A stretch of DNA of 64,000 nucleotides from Clostridiales bacterium (GCA_004558825.1 SFDB01000008.1:18782-82781); one strand, 5' to 3'; counted from the stretch's first letter, positions 8,586 through 17,295 are shown. Notes: generated from the letters alone by a model not told the origin. Numbers and translations: made by a program.

Positions 8586-9181
8586 AAATATATTTAATCA
8601 GGCATGGGATAAGCATCGCAAATGAGCAGATAAGGTACGCCGGGACGTGGGATGTTCCCTTGAGCGAAAACGGCGTGCGCGACGTTGAGATGAAGCGCGA
8701 TGCAGGGCTTTATCCGAAAAAGGACGGCATCAGGCTGATTACATCGGGTATGCGCCGCACCGAGGAGACGCTTCGAATCATATACGGCGATGCGGAGCAC
8801 GAAGCAATCGACGCCTTTCGTGAGATGAATTTCGGCAGCTTTGAGCAAAAAACGTATTACGACCTCAAGGATGACGAGCGCTATTCGCGTTGGTTGGACG
8901 ACAAGACGGGGCTCGTTCGCTGCCCTGACGGCGAATGCAGGCATGACGTTGCCGAGCGTGTTATTCCCGCTTTTTACGATGTGCTGCACGGCGGGCGCGA
9001 CTCGCTCGTTGTCATGCACGGCGGGATCATAAGCGTCGTGATGAGTGAACTCTTCCCATCGGATAATCAATTTTTGGCATGGTGCCCCAAAGCAGCCGAA
9101 GGGTACGTCATAACGGCTGCCGACGGCGCAACGGAGTATACGCCATTGAGCATGGAAAATCAACAAGTTCGTTTAATTTAA
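8582..9181 (+). CDS. cobC: Histidine phosphatase, probable alpha-ribazole phosphatase
   Basis: A 199-residue phosphoglycerate-mutase-like phosphatase; in this operon it most likely removes the 5'-phosphate of alpha-ribazole or cobalamin phosphate. The catalytic RHG is in YLIRHGISIANE, the helper Arg in TSGMRRTEETL, the acid in EMNFGSFE and the second catalytic His in VVMHGGIISVVM. The start is GTG at 8582 overlapping the previous TGA (GTGA); starts further upstream would only add sequence that reads as the CobU-like gene in another frame. Family members act on many phosphoesters, so the substrate is inferred from context. Confidence 0.88.
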   Translation: MKIYLIRHGISIANEQIRYAGTWDVPLSENGVRDVEMKRDAGLYPKKDGIRLITSGMRRTEETLRIIYGDAEHEAIDAFREMNFGSFEQKTYYDLKDDERYSRWLDDKTGLVRCPDGECRHDVAERVIPAFYDVLHGGRDSLVVMHGGIISVVMSELFPSDNQFLAWCPKAAEGYVITAADGATEYTPLSMENQQVRLI

Positions 9182-9209
9182 AGCGTCCGCCCCAAAAGGT
9201 GCGGACGCT
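9182..9209. terminator. Hairpin between convergent cobC and pckA
   Basis: A 9-bp perfect stem (AGCGTCCGC, 9182-9190, with 9201-9209) and 10-nt loop starts directly after the cobC stop. It lies between convergent genes and may serve both; T-runs are weak on each side. Confidence 0.6.
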
Positions 9210-9232
9210 CTTGATGTGCTGTTTAGGTCGGT

Positions 9233-10804
9233 TTATGCCTTCGGACCGGCGTCGATAATATGCTGCGGCATATTATCGTACTTTTTAAAGTTCTCAACAA
9301 AGCGCTTCGCAAGATCCTTCGCCTGCTTATCATACGCCGCCTTGTCCGCCCATACCTCGCGCGGGTTTAGTATCTCGTCCGGAACATTGGGGCAGGTCTT
9401 GGGAATCATAACGTTGAATATCGGGTCGAGCGTAAATTCGCCCTTCTCAAGCGCGCCCGTGAGAGCGGCCGTGACCATCGCACGCGTGTATTTGAGGCTC
9501 ATGCGCTTGCCGACGCCGTAAGGTCCGCCGCTCCAGCCCGTATTGATGAGGTATACGTTAGCGTTATGCTCCTCTATACGTTCGCCGAGCATCTGTGCGT
9601 ACACCGATGGGTGGAGCGGAAGGAACGGCGCACCGAAACATGTCGAGAAAGTCGTCTGCGGCTCCTTAATGCCGCGCTCAGTTCCGGCAAGCTTTGAGGT
9701 ATAGCCCGAAACAAAGTGGTACATCGCCATGTTCTTATCGAGCTTTGCCACAGGGGGCAATACGCCGAACGCGTCGGCGGTAAGGAATATTACCGTCTTG
9801 GGGTGCGAGCCTATGCCGGGTATGGCACAGTTGGGTATGTATGTTACGGGATAGCCCGCGCGCGTGTTTTCCGTGAGGGAAGAATCGCTGTAGTCAAGCT
9901 CGCCCGTCTCGTCGTCCATTATCACGTTTTCAACGAGAGTGCCGAACTTTATGGCGTTCCATATCTGCGGCTCGTTCTCGCGGCTGAGGTTTATGCACTT
10001 TGCATAGCAGCCGCCTTCAAAGTTAAATACGCCGTCGGCAGACCAGCCGTGTTCGTCATCGCCTATCAGCATACGGTTCGGGTCGGCTGAAAGCGTCGTC
10101 TTGCCTGTACCCGAAAGGCCGAAGAAAAGGGCGCTGTCGCCATCCGCGCCTATGTTTGCGGAGCAGTGCATCGGGAAAACGTTGCGCTTTGGAAGCAAAT
10201 AATTCATAACAGAGAATATGCTCTTCTTTATCTCACCCGCGTATCTGCTGCCTGCAATTATGACGCGCTTCTTCTCAAAGTCGACTATTATCGCCGCCTC
10301 GGAGTTCACGCCGTCAACCTCGGGGATGCACTTGAACCCGGGCGCGGCGATTATTGTGAAGCCCGGCTCAAAACTCTCAAGCTGCTCCTTAGTCGGCCTC
10401 ACAAGCAGTTGATGAATGAAAAGGTTCTGGCTCGCAAGCTCGTTTATGACGCGCACTGACAGCGCATAGTGCGGATCTGCGCCTGCAAAGCCGTCGAATA
10501 TAAATATTTCCCTGCCCTGGAGATAGCTTACGATTCTGTTGTAAATCGCGTCGGCCTTTTCGCGCGATATGGGCATGTTTACCTTGCCCCAGTCGATATC
10601 GTCATGTACGCACGGAACGTCGACGACAAAGCGGTCGTCAGGCGAACGGCCCGTGTATTTGCCTGTGGTGACAAGAAGTGCGCCCGTTGCGGTCAGCTTG
10701 CCTTCCTTGCGTTCGAGCGCTTTCTCGACAAGCTTTGCGGGTGAAAGGTTGTGATAAACAGCCTTAGGCGCGATGATTCCAAGCGATTCAACGTACTTTT
10801 CCAT
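9233..10804 (-). CDS. pckA: Phosphoenolpyruvate carboxykinase (ATP)
   Basis: Interconverts oxaloacetate + ATP and PEP + CO2 + ADP; in fermenting anaerobes it can run toward oxaloacetate. The 523-residue length is typical of the ATP family. Visible motifs are the substrate loop around SRYAGEIKKSIF, the kinase-1a P-loop GLSGTGKTTLSADP, the metal site GDDEHGW, GIGSHPKTVIFLTADAFGVLPP and TSKLAGTERG, followed by GWSGGPYGVGKRM. An AGGAG site lies 4-8 nt before the ATG at 10804. A TATAAT on the minus strand at 10853-10858 could be its -10. Monocistronic by spacing. Confidence 0.97.
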   Translation of the reverse strand: MEKYVESLGIIAPKAVYHNLSPAKLVEKALERKEGKLTATGALLVTTGKYTGRSPDDRFVVDVPCVHDDIDWGKVNMPISREKADAIYNRIVSYLQGREIFIFDGFAGADPHYALSVRVINELASQNLFIHQLLVRPTKEQLESFEPGFTIIAAPGFKCIPEVDGVNSEAAIIVDFEKKRVIIAGSRYAGEIKKSIFSVMNYLLPKRNVFPMHCSANIGADGDSALFFGLSGTGKTTLSADPNRMLIGDDEHGWSADGVFNFEGGCYAKCINLSRENEPQIWNAIKFGTLVENVIMDDETGELDYSDSSLTENTRAGYPVTYIPNCAIPGIGSHPKTVIFLTADAFGVLPPVAKLDKNMAMYHFVSGYTSKLAGTERGIKEPQTTFSTCFGAPFLPLHPSVYAQMLGERIEEHNANVYLINTGWSGGPYGVGKRMSLKYTRAMVTAALTGALEKGEFTLDPIFNVMIPKTCPNVPDEILNPREVWADKAAYDKQAKDLAKRFVENFKKYDNMPQHIIDAGPKA

Positions 10805-10895
10805 TTTTATCTCCTAAAGAGTATTATTGGAAGCATTTGCTTCGTCTCATTGATTATACGCCTTAAAGCGCCGCGGTTTCAAGCCCTTTCGGCGC

Positions 10896-11429
10896 TTATT
10901 TGCTCAAAACGGCAATATGGCACGAGCGCATTGCGGCGAGCGCGGCCTCATGCGCGGCGGGCGTCGTTCCCGCGCAGGCGTCAGCATCGACAAATATGTC
11001 GTTTTCGGGAAACGCGGCGCGCAGGAGCAGGGCGTTGCTTATAACGCATATGTCTGTGCAGAGGCCGCAAAGCTCGAAAGACGTTTCGCCGTCGGCAATG
11101 GGTTTCAGCGCATCAATCAGCTCAAACGAGCCAAACGACGGCTTTTTAACGATTATTGCGCCCTCTCCCGCAAACGGCCTTATATCCTTTTGAAGCTCGT
11201 GCCCCCATGTGCCGCTTATGCAGTGCTTCACGGGCAGCAGCCTTCCCTCGTGCGTCGAAAGATAGTCGTCCGCATGTGTGTCGAGCGTAAACACAACGGT
11301 ATCGCCGCGTTCCTTTGCCTTGGCCGTCTTGGCCGCAACTGCCGGCACAACCGCTCTTGCTGCCGCCGAGCCAAGCGCACCTTCGATAAAATCGTTTTGC
11401 ATATCAACAACGATAAGTATATTTCTCAT
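10896..11429 (-). CDS. Isochorismatase-family hydrolase, probable nicotinamidase
   Basis: A 177-residue cysteine hydrolase. The triad is visible: Asp in VVDMQNDFIEGAL (near residue 9), Lys in IIVKKPSFGSF and Cys in LCGLCTDICVISNA, preceded by a cis-peptide-like region. The LDTHADDYLSTHEGRLLPVKHC segment carries the Asp-x-His and His residues expected of the nicotinamidase metal site. Nicotinamide to nicotinate would feed NAD recycling and also CobT's co-substrate pool, but this is inference. It lies between the mannosyltransferase (start of a separate unit) and pckA on the minus strand. Confidence 0.85.
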   Translation of the reverse strand: MRNILIVVDMQNDFIEGALGSAAARAVVPAVAAKTAKAKERGDTVVFTLDTHADDYLSTHEGRLLPVKHCISGTWGHELQKDIRPFAGEGAIIVKKPSFGSFELIDALKPIADGETSFELCGLCTDICVISNALLLRAAFPENDIFVDADACAGTTPAAHEAALAAMRSCHIAVLSK

Positions 11430-11442
11430 AATGCCTCCGTAT

Positions 11443-12816
11443 TCAATAGACCGGGAATCCGAGCACGTTTGCGCTCAAATACAAAACAAGCAGCGCCGCG
11501 CAAACGACAGTCGCGGCAGCATCGGCTTTTTTCCCGCGCGTCATGTAAGCCATCGCAAAAGCTATCGGGAACGCTGCCGTCAGATAGCGCGGCGCGCTCA
11601 GCAGCCACGTCGGCCCTATAGTCATGACAAAGTATGCAAGAAAATAGCCCGTATATGACGCCCTCATGCGTTTTGCATTTGGCAGCATTACAATTAGAGA
11701 AGCGAATATGCAGAACAGGTTCGGAAACCAAAGCCCCCACGCCGAGCGAAGGTCGCTTTCGTCAAGCCGCAGTAAAAAGTAATGTGTCTGATACGACGCG
11801 CTGTTAAAGAAGTATCCGAGCTGCTGGCTCCAATGCTCGCGCTGAAACTGCATAAACTTAAACGGATCGCCCCACACGGCATAGTTAACAAGCAGATACC
11901 CCGCAAACCCAAGCGGAACTATAAGGCACGCGAACACGCGCTCAAGCCACAGTCGGGCTTTGCGGCGTGTTTTCGTTCTGTAGGCGTTGACTATATCCTT
12001 GACGGCCTCAATAACCATGGGCACAATAAGAACAACTCCCGGGGAACGCGTAAACGATGCAAGAGCTCCGAACAGTGCGGCTATCAGATATTTCCTGCGC
12101 CGTATAAAATACATGCAGCTCACGCATAGCAGCAGGAAAAGCCCCTCCGTCATAGGCGAAACATAGAAGAACGCCGCGGGAAGTATGAACATGTATTTGA
12201 CAACGCGCATCGAGAAACGCCTGTCGTGGTCTATCGCCGCAAGCTCATACAGCATTATCGCCGCCCCGACAGATGAAAGCGACGACACGAGCATCGCAGA
12301 AGCAAAGCTCGAGTGCGTTATGAGATTGAATACGGCTATTACGCACGGGTAGAACGGCAGGAACACGATATGATACATCGGGTCGCCATCGGTGACATAC
12401 CAGCGCTCTGATATGCCAAGATAGCTCGGAGAATCGCTCCTCAGCCACAGGCGGCGCATCGTATCGAATATTCCGCCGGAATAGCCGTTTGCCCAAAGGT
12501 CTATAAGATATGCAAGCACGAGTATGGCAATTCTGCTCAAGACCATGTAAACAACTATTTTAAGCCATGGGTGTCGTATATCAAAGCGGTTCCGCCGCAG
12601 AGGCTCCGTCTCCACATACTCGATTTCGCTTGAAAACCAATCCTCGAGCAGCTTTTTAACGAAAAGCGTCATCAAAAACGCAAAAAGCAGCGTGCAGACA
12701 GCCGCCGCCATTACGCATACCGTTTCAAGCCGATTTTGGCCGAAAAGCCATATGCAGAACAATGCGGCAAGCGCCGCGTTGAGTATCGATGATATAATCG
12801 CAAAAGCTTTTTTCAT
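11443..12816 (-). CDS. PIG-V/Gpi18-like membrane glycosyltransferase
   Basis: A 457-residue polytopic membrane protein with about ten hydrophobic segments. The extracytoplasmic signature is that of the PIG-V (Gpi18) mannosyltransferase family: SDSPSYLGISERWY, where an acidic residue precedes a YLxIA-like block, followed by VFLPFYPCVIAVFN and MTEGLFLLLC. Such GT-C enzymes use polyprenyl-phosphate sugars; bacterial members have no settled acceptor. The ATG at 12816 has no clear ribosome site and lies just after a strong hairpin (12828-12859). The 14-nt gap to the nicotinamidase gene suggests cotranscription. Confidence 0.75.
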   Translation of the reverse strand: MKKAFAIISSILNAALAALFCIWLFGQNRLETVCVMAAAVCTLLFAFLMTLFVKKLLEDWFSSEIEYVETEPLRRNRFDIRHPWLKIVVYMVLSRIAILVLAYLIDLWANGYSGGIFDTMRRLWLRSDSPSYLGISERWYVTDGDPMYHIVFLPFYPCVIAVFNLITHSSFASAMLVSSLSSVGAAIMLYELAAIDHDRRFSMRVVKYMFILPAAFFYVSPMTEGLFLLLCVSCMYFIRRRKYLIAALFGALASFTRSPGVVLIVPMVIEAVKDIVNAYRTKTRRKARLWLERVFACLIVPLGFAGYLLVNYAVWGDPFKFMQFQREHWSQQLGYFFNSASYQTHYFLLRLDESDLRSAWGLWFPNLFCIFASLIVMLPNAKRMRASYTGYFLAYFVMTIGPTWLLSAPRYLTAAFPIAFAMAYMTRGKKADAAATVVCAALLVLYLSANVLGFPVY

Positions 12817-12827
12817 GCATACATACC

Positions 12828-12859
12828 GGCCGAAGGCCGCCGAAAAGCGGTCTTCGGCC
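12828..12859 (-). terminator. 13-bp hairpin between two minus-strand genes
   Basis: GGCCGAAGGCCGC (12828-12840) pairs with 12847-12859 with one G-T pair and a 6-nt loop CGAAAA. It lies 11 nt upstream of the mannosyltransferase ATG. There is no T-run in the minus direction, so it could terminate the floA operon weakly or mask the next gene's start. Confidence 0.5.
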
Positions 12860-12870
12860 TCCTTTTATCG

Positions 12871-13476
12871 TTATCTGTGACGCTGTCTTAGCGCAAGCGG
12901 CGGCGAAAGGATTTCGCTCATCACCATGCCCCTTATAATGCTGTCGCGGTCGGAAAAGAGCGATGCAAACCCGTTGCTGTCGGTTTCGCGCTCCGCCTTG
13001 CCCGCATCACGGTCGGCAGAACCCTTGTTTTCATTAGCATCGGGCATAATATACGGCTCACAATCGCTGAAAGCGCCGCTCATGCTCGATTCCGTATGCA
13101 CATGCCCGTCCAACGCCGAGGGATGCACAATATGGCGCGTCGCATTCGCCGCATCGACATGCGCCGTCGTCACAGCATGTATCGACGGCTTCATTTCATT
13201 CTGCGCGGGCCGTGCAGTGTGTGTATTCCCTACGCGCGGCGCAAGCTCGGGCCTTCGTCCGAGACCTTGTCCGCCCGCTTCGGTCTGTTTGCCGTTCGCG
13301 GCGCCGTCAAATACATCTCCCGCCGCATCGCTCGGGAAGAATTGCCCGTTCTGCCTCGACGAAGCGTTCCTTTGCGGCGCGCCGTTCTTTGTTTTAGCGG
13401 AGGCCTGCTTCCCCGCCTTTACGGATATCGATACTATGGCAGCTATAAGCAGAAAAAACCAGAATGCAAACTCCAT
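12871..13476 (-). CDS. Small membrane-anchored, mostly disordered protein
   Basis: A 201-residue protein. MEFAFWFFLLIAAIVSISVKAG gives one N-terminal membrane anchor; then about 130 residues of low-complexity, polar sequence rich in Ala, Asn, Gly and His. The C-terminus, SIIRGMVMSEILSPPLALR, is the only part that looks conserved and could be a docking peptide. The start at 13476 is chosen over 13482 or 13485 because GGAGG is then 8 nt away. It is the last gene of the nfeD-zinc-ribbon-floA run, 32 nt after floA, so it may be a partner of the FloA membrane domains. No family recognised. Confidence 0.65.
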   Translation of the reverse strand: MEFAFWFFLLIAAIVSISVKAGKQASAKTKNGAPQRNASSRQNGQFFPSDAAGDVFDGAANGKQTEAGGQGLGRRPELAPRVGNTHTARPAQNEMKPSIHAVTTAHVDAANATRHIVHPSALDGHVHTESSMSGAFSDCEPYIMPDANENKGSADRDAGKAERETDSNGFASLFSDRDSIIRGMVMSEILSPPLALRQRHR

Positions 13477-13508
13477 CCGCATCACCTCCGTTCGTTACAG
13501 AAAGCTTG

Positions 13509-14519
13509 TTATTCCTTCTTTGTCTCGGGCCGCACAGCCGTGCTGCTTATAGATTCACGCATTGCCGTGTCCGCCATAACGTTTTTCATGTTGTAATAAT
13601 CCATCACGCCAAGCTTTCCGCTTCTGAATGCCGCCGCGATTGCCTGCGGAACCTCCGCCTCGGCCTCTATGACCTTTGCGCGCATTCCCTGAACCGCCGC
13701 CTTGTTTTCCTGCTCCTGTGCGACGGCCATGGCGCGGCGCTCCTCCGCCTTTGCCTGAGCGATGCGCTTATCAGCCTCTGCCTGGTCAATCTGGAGCTGT
13801 GCGCCAACGTTTCTTCCGACGTCGACGTCAGCAATGTCTATCGACAGTATTTCAAACGCCGTACCCGAGTCAAGGCCCTTTCCGAGAACCGTACGCGATA
13901 TGCTGTCGGGGTTTTCGAGAACGTCCTTATGGCTTATCGACGAGCCAACCGTCGTAACTATGCCTTCGCCGACGCGGGCGATTATGGTTTCTTCACCTGC
14001 ACCGCCCACAAGACGATCTATGTTCGCGCGAACCGTAACCTTTGCCTTTGCGCGAAGCTCGATTCCGTCCTTGGCTATGGCGGCTATAATCGGCGTTTCG
14101 ATAACCTTCGGATTAACGCTCATCTGGACTGCGTTGAGTACGTCGCGGCCCGCAAGGTCTATCGCGCACGACTGTTCAAAATCGAGCGGTATGCCGGCAC
14201 GCTGCGCAGCAATGAGCGCATTCACGACGCGGTCGACATTTCCGCCCGCAAGGTAGTGGGCCTCAAGTTTGTTTATGGAAAGCTTAAGCCCCGCCTTCGT
14301 CGCCTTTATCATAGGGTTCACTATGCGCTGCGGTACTACCTTCCTTATTCTCATGCCCACGAGTTGGAATATTCCAACGTGTACGCCCGATGCCGCGGCA
14401 GATATCCAGAGGCCTATCGGGAAGAACGTCAAAAACACAATCACAAATATGAGTGCGGCAATTATTATCGCCACGAGAGCAACGGTGTTAATTGCTGCGG
14501 TCAAAAAAAATTCCATCAT
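13509..14519 (-). CDS. floA: Flotillin-like protein FloA
   Basis: FloA (YqfA) is an SPFH scaffold that organises functional membrane microdomains. The 336-residue protein has an N-terminal re-entrant membrane segment (about residues 5-45), the SPFH domain with GIPLDFEQSCAIDLAGRDV, RANIDRLVGGAGEETIIARVGEGIV and SIDIADVDVGRN, and a coiled-coil rich in EA repeats (QAEADKRIAQAKAEERRA) near 230-300. It lies in the usual nfeD-floA order, here with a zinc-ribbon gene between. AAGGAG lies 11 nt upstream of ATG 14519; an adjacent ATG at 14516 is equally possible. Confidence 0.96.
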   Translation of the reverse strand: MMEFFLTAAINTVALVAIIIAALIFVIVFLTFFPIGLWISAAASGVHVGIFQLVGMRIRKVVPQRIVNPMIKATKAGLKLSINKLEAHYLAGGNVDRVVNALIAAQRAGIPLDFEQSCAIDLAGRDVLNAVQMSVNPKVIETPIIAAIAKDGIELRAKAKVTVRANIDRLVGGAGEETIIARVGEGIVTTVGSSISHKDVLENPDSISRTVLGKGLDSGTAFEILSIDIADVDVGRNVGAQLQIDQAEADKRIAQAKAEERRAMAVAQEQENKAAVQGMRAKVIEAEAEVPQAIAAAFRSGKLGVMDYYNMKNVMADTAMRESISSTAVRPETKKE

Positions 14520-14543
14520 AATTCGTCCTGTCTCCTTTGTTTT

Positions 14544-14756
14544 TTATCGCGCGGCCATAAGCTCAATCATGAAAAACATAAAATAGAAAAAGCCTATAAA
14601 CGCGGGTATGGCTATTATCAGCAGAATCCATGAGCGCTTTACCTCTTCCTTAGGCACGGGGCGCTCGTCCCGTTCCTCGCCTTCGTGCTTGGCGGCGCAG
14701 CGCGGGCATTCTCCGCTCGAGCGCGAATAAAACGTGCCGCATTTTTTGCAATGCAT
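14544..14756 (-). CDS. Zinc-ribbon membrane protein
   Basis: A 70-residue protein with a four-Cys zinc ribbon at the N-terminus (CKKCGTFYSRSSGECPRC, residues 3-20), an acidic and basic linker, and one C-terminal membrane helix (WILLIIAIPAFIGFFYFMFF). Topology would place the ribbon in the cytoplasm. Its ATG overlaps the nfeD TAA by one base (TAATG) and floA follows 24 nt later, so it is firmly inside that operon and may act with the FloA scaffold. Function unknown. Confidence 0.8.
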   Translation of the reverse strand: MHCKKCGTFYSRSSGECPRCAAKHEGEERDERPVPKEEVKRSWILLIIAIPAFIGFFYFMFFMIELMAAR

Positions 14757-15310
14757 TACGCTCTCTCCGTCCCGTCGTCATTCTGCGGCATATTATCGCA
14801 TACGTCGCTTGTGCGCCTGACGAGCACGCGCATTCCGCGCACCTCCGTCACGGTCACGCTCTCGCCTTCCGGTATAAACTCGCCGTCCGTAATAACGCTG
14901 ACACGTCTGCCGCATATTTCGGCGCTGCCTGCGGGACGAAGCGGGCTTACGCTTTTGCCGCTTTTGCCGAGCAGCGTGTCCCTGTCCTCATTAAGATGCG
15001 AGTCCGAATCATAATCAACCTTTTCATTCAGCACCATGGGCGAGCGCGAAAACGCGCCGTGTCCGACCGAGCGCAGCACAAGAAAAGCTATAAGTCCCAA
15101 CACGACTATTAGTATCACCGTCGTGACAAGCGCGTCGAGCAGCGAATCCGAGCTTAATATCACCGCAGCAATCAGCCCGACTATGCCCATGCAGCCGAAC
15201 AATCCGAAACCGGGAGTGAACATCTCCACCATCAGCAGCGCCACTCCGACAATAAGGCATATAAGCGCCGCTACATTCCATCCCGCAAGATATTGAAGAA
15301 TGAAATCCAT
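14756..15310 (-). CDS. NfeD-like membrane protein
   Basis: A 184-residue NfeD-family protein of the short type without the ClpP-like protease domain. Three to four hydrophobic segments (AALICLIVGVALLMVEMFTPGFGLFG, then VGLIAAVIL and TTVILIVVLGLIAFLVL) lead to a C-terminal OB-fold: TLLGKSGKSVSPLRPAGSAEI, VITDGEFIPEGESVTVTEV and RVLVRR. NfeD proteins are partners of flotillins in membrane microdomains. The start at 15310 begins at the first conserved helix, after AAGGGG about 9 nt upstream. It is the first gene of the floA operon and has its own promoter. Confidence 0.93.
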   Translation of the reverse strand: MDFILQYLAGWNVAALICLIVGVALLMVEMFTPGFGLFGCMGIVGLIAAVILSSDSLLDALVTTVILIVVLGLIAFLVLRSVGHGAFSRSPMVLNEKVDYDSDSHLNEDRDTLLGKSGKSVSPLRPAGSAEICGRRVSVITDGEFIPEGESVTVTEVRGMRVLVRRTSDVCDNMPQNDDGTERA

Positions 15311-15363
15311 GACATATTTCCCCTTTCGTATCATTATTATCAAAAGGCGTCGCTTCCATTAAT

Positions 15364-15392
15364 ATTATACAATATCGGCGTACGCAATACAA
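15364..15392 (-). promoter_or_regulatory. Promoter of the nfeD-floA operon
   Basis: On the minus strand TTGTAT (15387-15392) and TATAAT (15364-15369) are 17 nt apart, about 55 nt upstream of the nfeD start. A vegetative sigma-A type promoter. Confidence 0.7.
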
Positions 15393-15472
15393 GAAAAACT
15401 CCTTTTCCGGCGCGCTCTCCGGTTCTGTACAGCACGGCTCATTATTATGCCCGCAGCGGCATAAAATATCGT

Positions 15473-16501
15473 ATGCACTGGAGGATCGATATAAAAAGGT
15501 TCATATTGCTGCTTCTTGCGCTGTCGCTTGCCGTGCTTGCGATACGCGGATGTGTATTCGCGCGAAAATGCGGCGACAAGGATGACGATGGCTGCGACAG
15601 CGATTGCTTGAAAATAGAGCCCGGCGATAAATCAAAAAGCGTATATATAGATGTATTTGACCGCAGTTCGGGCAAAAAGCTGCACATGGAGCTTGAGGAC
15701 TACATAGGGCATGTCGTGGCGGCGGAAATGCCCGCCTCATTTAAGGACGAGGCGTTGAAGGCGCAGGCTGTGGCGGCGAGGACGTTCGCAGTGCGGCGCA
15801 TGAAGCTCTTTGGCGGGACGGGCTGTTCGAACGGCTGCGACGTTTGCACCGACAGCACTTGCTGCCAGGCCTTTTTAAGCAGCGACTCAATGCGCTCACG
15901 CTGGGGCGGCGACTATGACGAATACCGCTCCAAGGTTATGAGCGCCGCCGAAAATACGAGCGGAATAATAGCCGTCTATGACGGGAAACCAATAGAAGCG
16001 CTGTATCACTCGACATCGGGAGGCTACACCGAGGATTCGCAAAACGTGTTTTCGCAGGCGCAGCCGTATCTTAAAAGCGTGTGCAGCCCCGGGGAGGAGG
16101 ACTCGTCAAAATTCAGCTCCGTTACAGAAATATCGCGCTCGCGCTTTGCAAAGGCAATCAACGCAAGCTGCAAAAAAGCGGGCCTTTCCGCCTCAAAGCT
16201 CGAAAAGCAGGTAAGCATTGTTTCACGGTTCGACAGCGGACGCGTCAAAAGCGTAAAGGTGGGCGGCGCCGTTATGTCGGGGCGCGAATTCAGGACTGCG
16301 CTTGGGTTAAACAGCGCAAACTTCACTCTCGAATTCGCTGAAAAAAAAGTGCGCATAAAGACGATTGGCTACGGCCACGGCGTTGGAATGAGTCAGCAAG
16401 GCGCAAACGCCATGGCGCGCGACGGGGCAACGTTCGACGAGATATTAACCCACTATTACACGGGCATAGAGCTCACGGACATCTCGCGGTATGCAAAATA
16501 A
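15473..16501 (+). CDS. spoIID: Stage II sporulation protein D (SpoIID/LytB family)
   Basis: SpoIID is a lytic transglycosylase that thins the septal wall during engulfment, anchored in the mother-cell membrane. The 342-residue protein has an N-terminal membrane helix (RFILLLLALSLAVLAI), then the SpoIID core: VAAEMPASFKDEALKAQAVAARTF with the catalytic Glu, the Cys-rich insert CSNGCDVCTDSTCC that resembles the zinc site of SpoIID, LYHSTSGGYTEDSQNVF, and GYGHGVGMSQQGANAMA near the end. The start is uncertain: ATG 15473 has no ribosome site, while a GGAGG lies just inside it at 15480-15484. A sigma-E-like -10 (CATAAAAT, 15460-15467) is speculative. Confidence 0.92.
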   Translation: MHWRIDIKRFILLLLALSLAVLAIRGCVFARKCGDKDDDGCDSDCLKIEPGDKSKSVYIDVFDRSSGKKLHMELEDYIGHVVAAEMPASFKDEALKAQAVAARTFAVRRMKLFGGTGCSNGCDVCTDSTCCQAFLSSDSMRSRWGGDYDEYRSKVMSAAENTSGIIAVYDGKPIEALYHSTSGGYTEDSQNVFSQAQPYLKSVCSPGEEDSSKFSSVTEISRSRFAKAINASCKKAGLSASKLEKQVSIVSRFDSGRVKSVKVGGAVMSGREFRTALGLNSANFTLEFAEKKVRIKTIGYGHGVGMSQQGANAMARDGATFDEILTHYYTGIELTDISRYAK

Positions 16502-16503
16502 GC

Positions 16504-17295
16504 TCATTCCTTTTCCTCGGGAAGCTTCACATACTTTACATATTCATAATCGGATTCTTCTTCGGCGCGTCGGCACATCGCCGCATAGCACTCATCGCGG
16601 AGCGCCTGCATACGCTGCTTTATCGGAAGCTCTTCTTTCGGAAAAAACGGGCCGTCAACGCATGTAACAGCCTTTGGCAGCTTCCCGACGGCGCGCTTTT
16701 TATAGCACGTCGTCATAGTATAAACGGGCGTGCCGCTTTTGCAGGGGTATCTGAACGACGCTGCGGGGAAAGGGCGTATGCGCGTATAATACGGCCATAT
16801 GTGCGCCTCGGGATATATCGTCACAAGCCGCCCTTCGCTTATCCGCCTGTCTATGCATTCCATCATCTGCCCCATCTGCTTCACGGATGAGCCGATTGGT
16901 ATCGCGCCAAGCATGCGCAGCAGTCCGTTCAAGCCTTTTATCGACATTGCATCCGGCCCGACAATTATGTGGTTATGCTTCCTGTAGCATACGAAATTCG
17001 GTATAAAAGCGTCGATGACGTCGCCGGTGTGGTTTGCGTATATAAACGCGCCGCCCTTGAGCTCCTTCATAACCCGCCTGTTCTTGAAGCGCTGAAGCCA
17101 TACGAGCTTTATGAACGCCGTCACAAGAGGCTGCGCAATAATGCGATATACGACAAATTCCCCTACGCGGCCGAAAAAGCTGTCGTCCGTGAATATGTAG
17201 CGCTCGCTCAAAGGCTTTGTTTTAATATTGTTCTCCGCGAAATCATCGTTCAGCTCATCGCGGTAATAATAAACACGTTCTTTTTTATTTTTCAT
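16504..17295 (-). CDS. Lysophospholipid acyltransferase family protein (PlsC-like)
   Basis: A 263-residue protein of the LPLAT/PlsC fold, probably acylating a lysophospholipid at the inner face of the membrane. Motif I is NHTGDVIDAF, where His is followed by Asp at +6 rather than the classical +5 (HX4D); motif III is TIYPEAHIW in place of FPEG. Motif II (GAIPIG) is also present. These variants suggest a divergent clade, so activity is inferred. It is convergent with spoIID, separated by only 2 nt, and 39 nt downstream of the VanY-like gene on the same strand. A GGGGG site precedes the ATG. Confidence 0.8.
   Translation of the reverse strand: MKNKKERVYYYRDELNDDFAENNIKTKPLSERYIFTDDSFFGRVGEFVVYRIIAQPLVTAFIKLVWLQRFKNRRVMKELKGGAFIYANHTGDVIDAFIPNFVCYRKHNHIIVGPDAMSIKGLNGLLRMLGAIPIGSSVKQMGQMMECIDRRISEGRLVTIYPEAHIWPYYTRIRPFPAASFRYPCKSGTPVYTMTTCYKKRAVGKLPKAVTCVDGPFFPKEELPIKQRMQALRDECYAAMCRRAEEESDYEYVKYVKLPEEKE

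Noticed and set aside
13464..14633. 389-codon plus-strand open frame
   Set aside because: It is the antisense of floA, whose protein is unmistakable on the minus strand; His/Arg/Tyr-rich composition is typical of antisense frames at this G+C.
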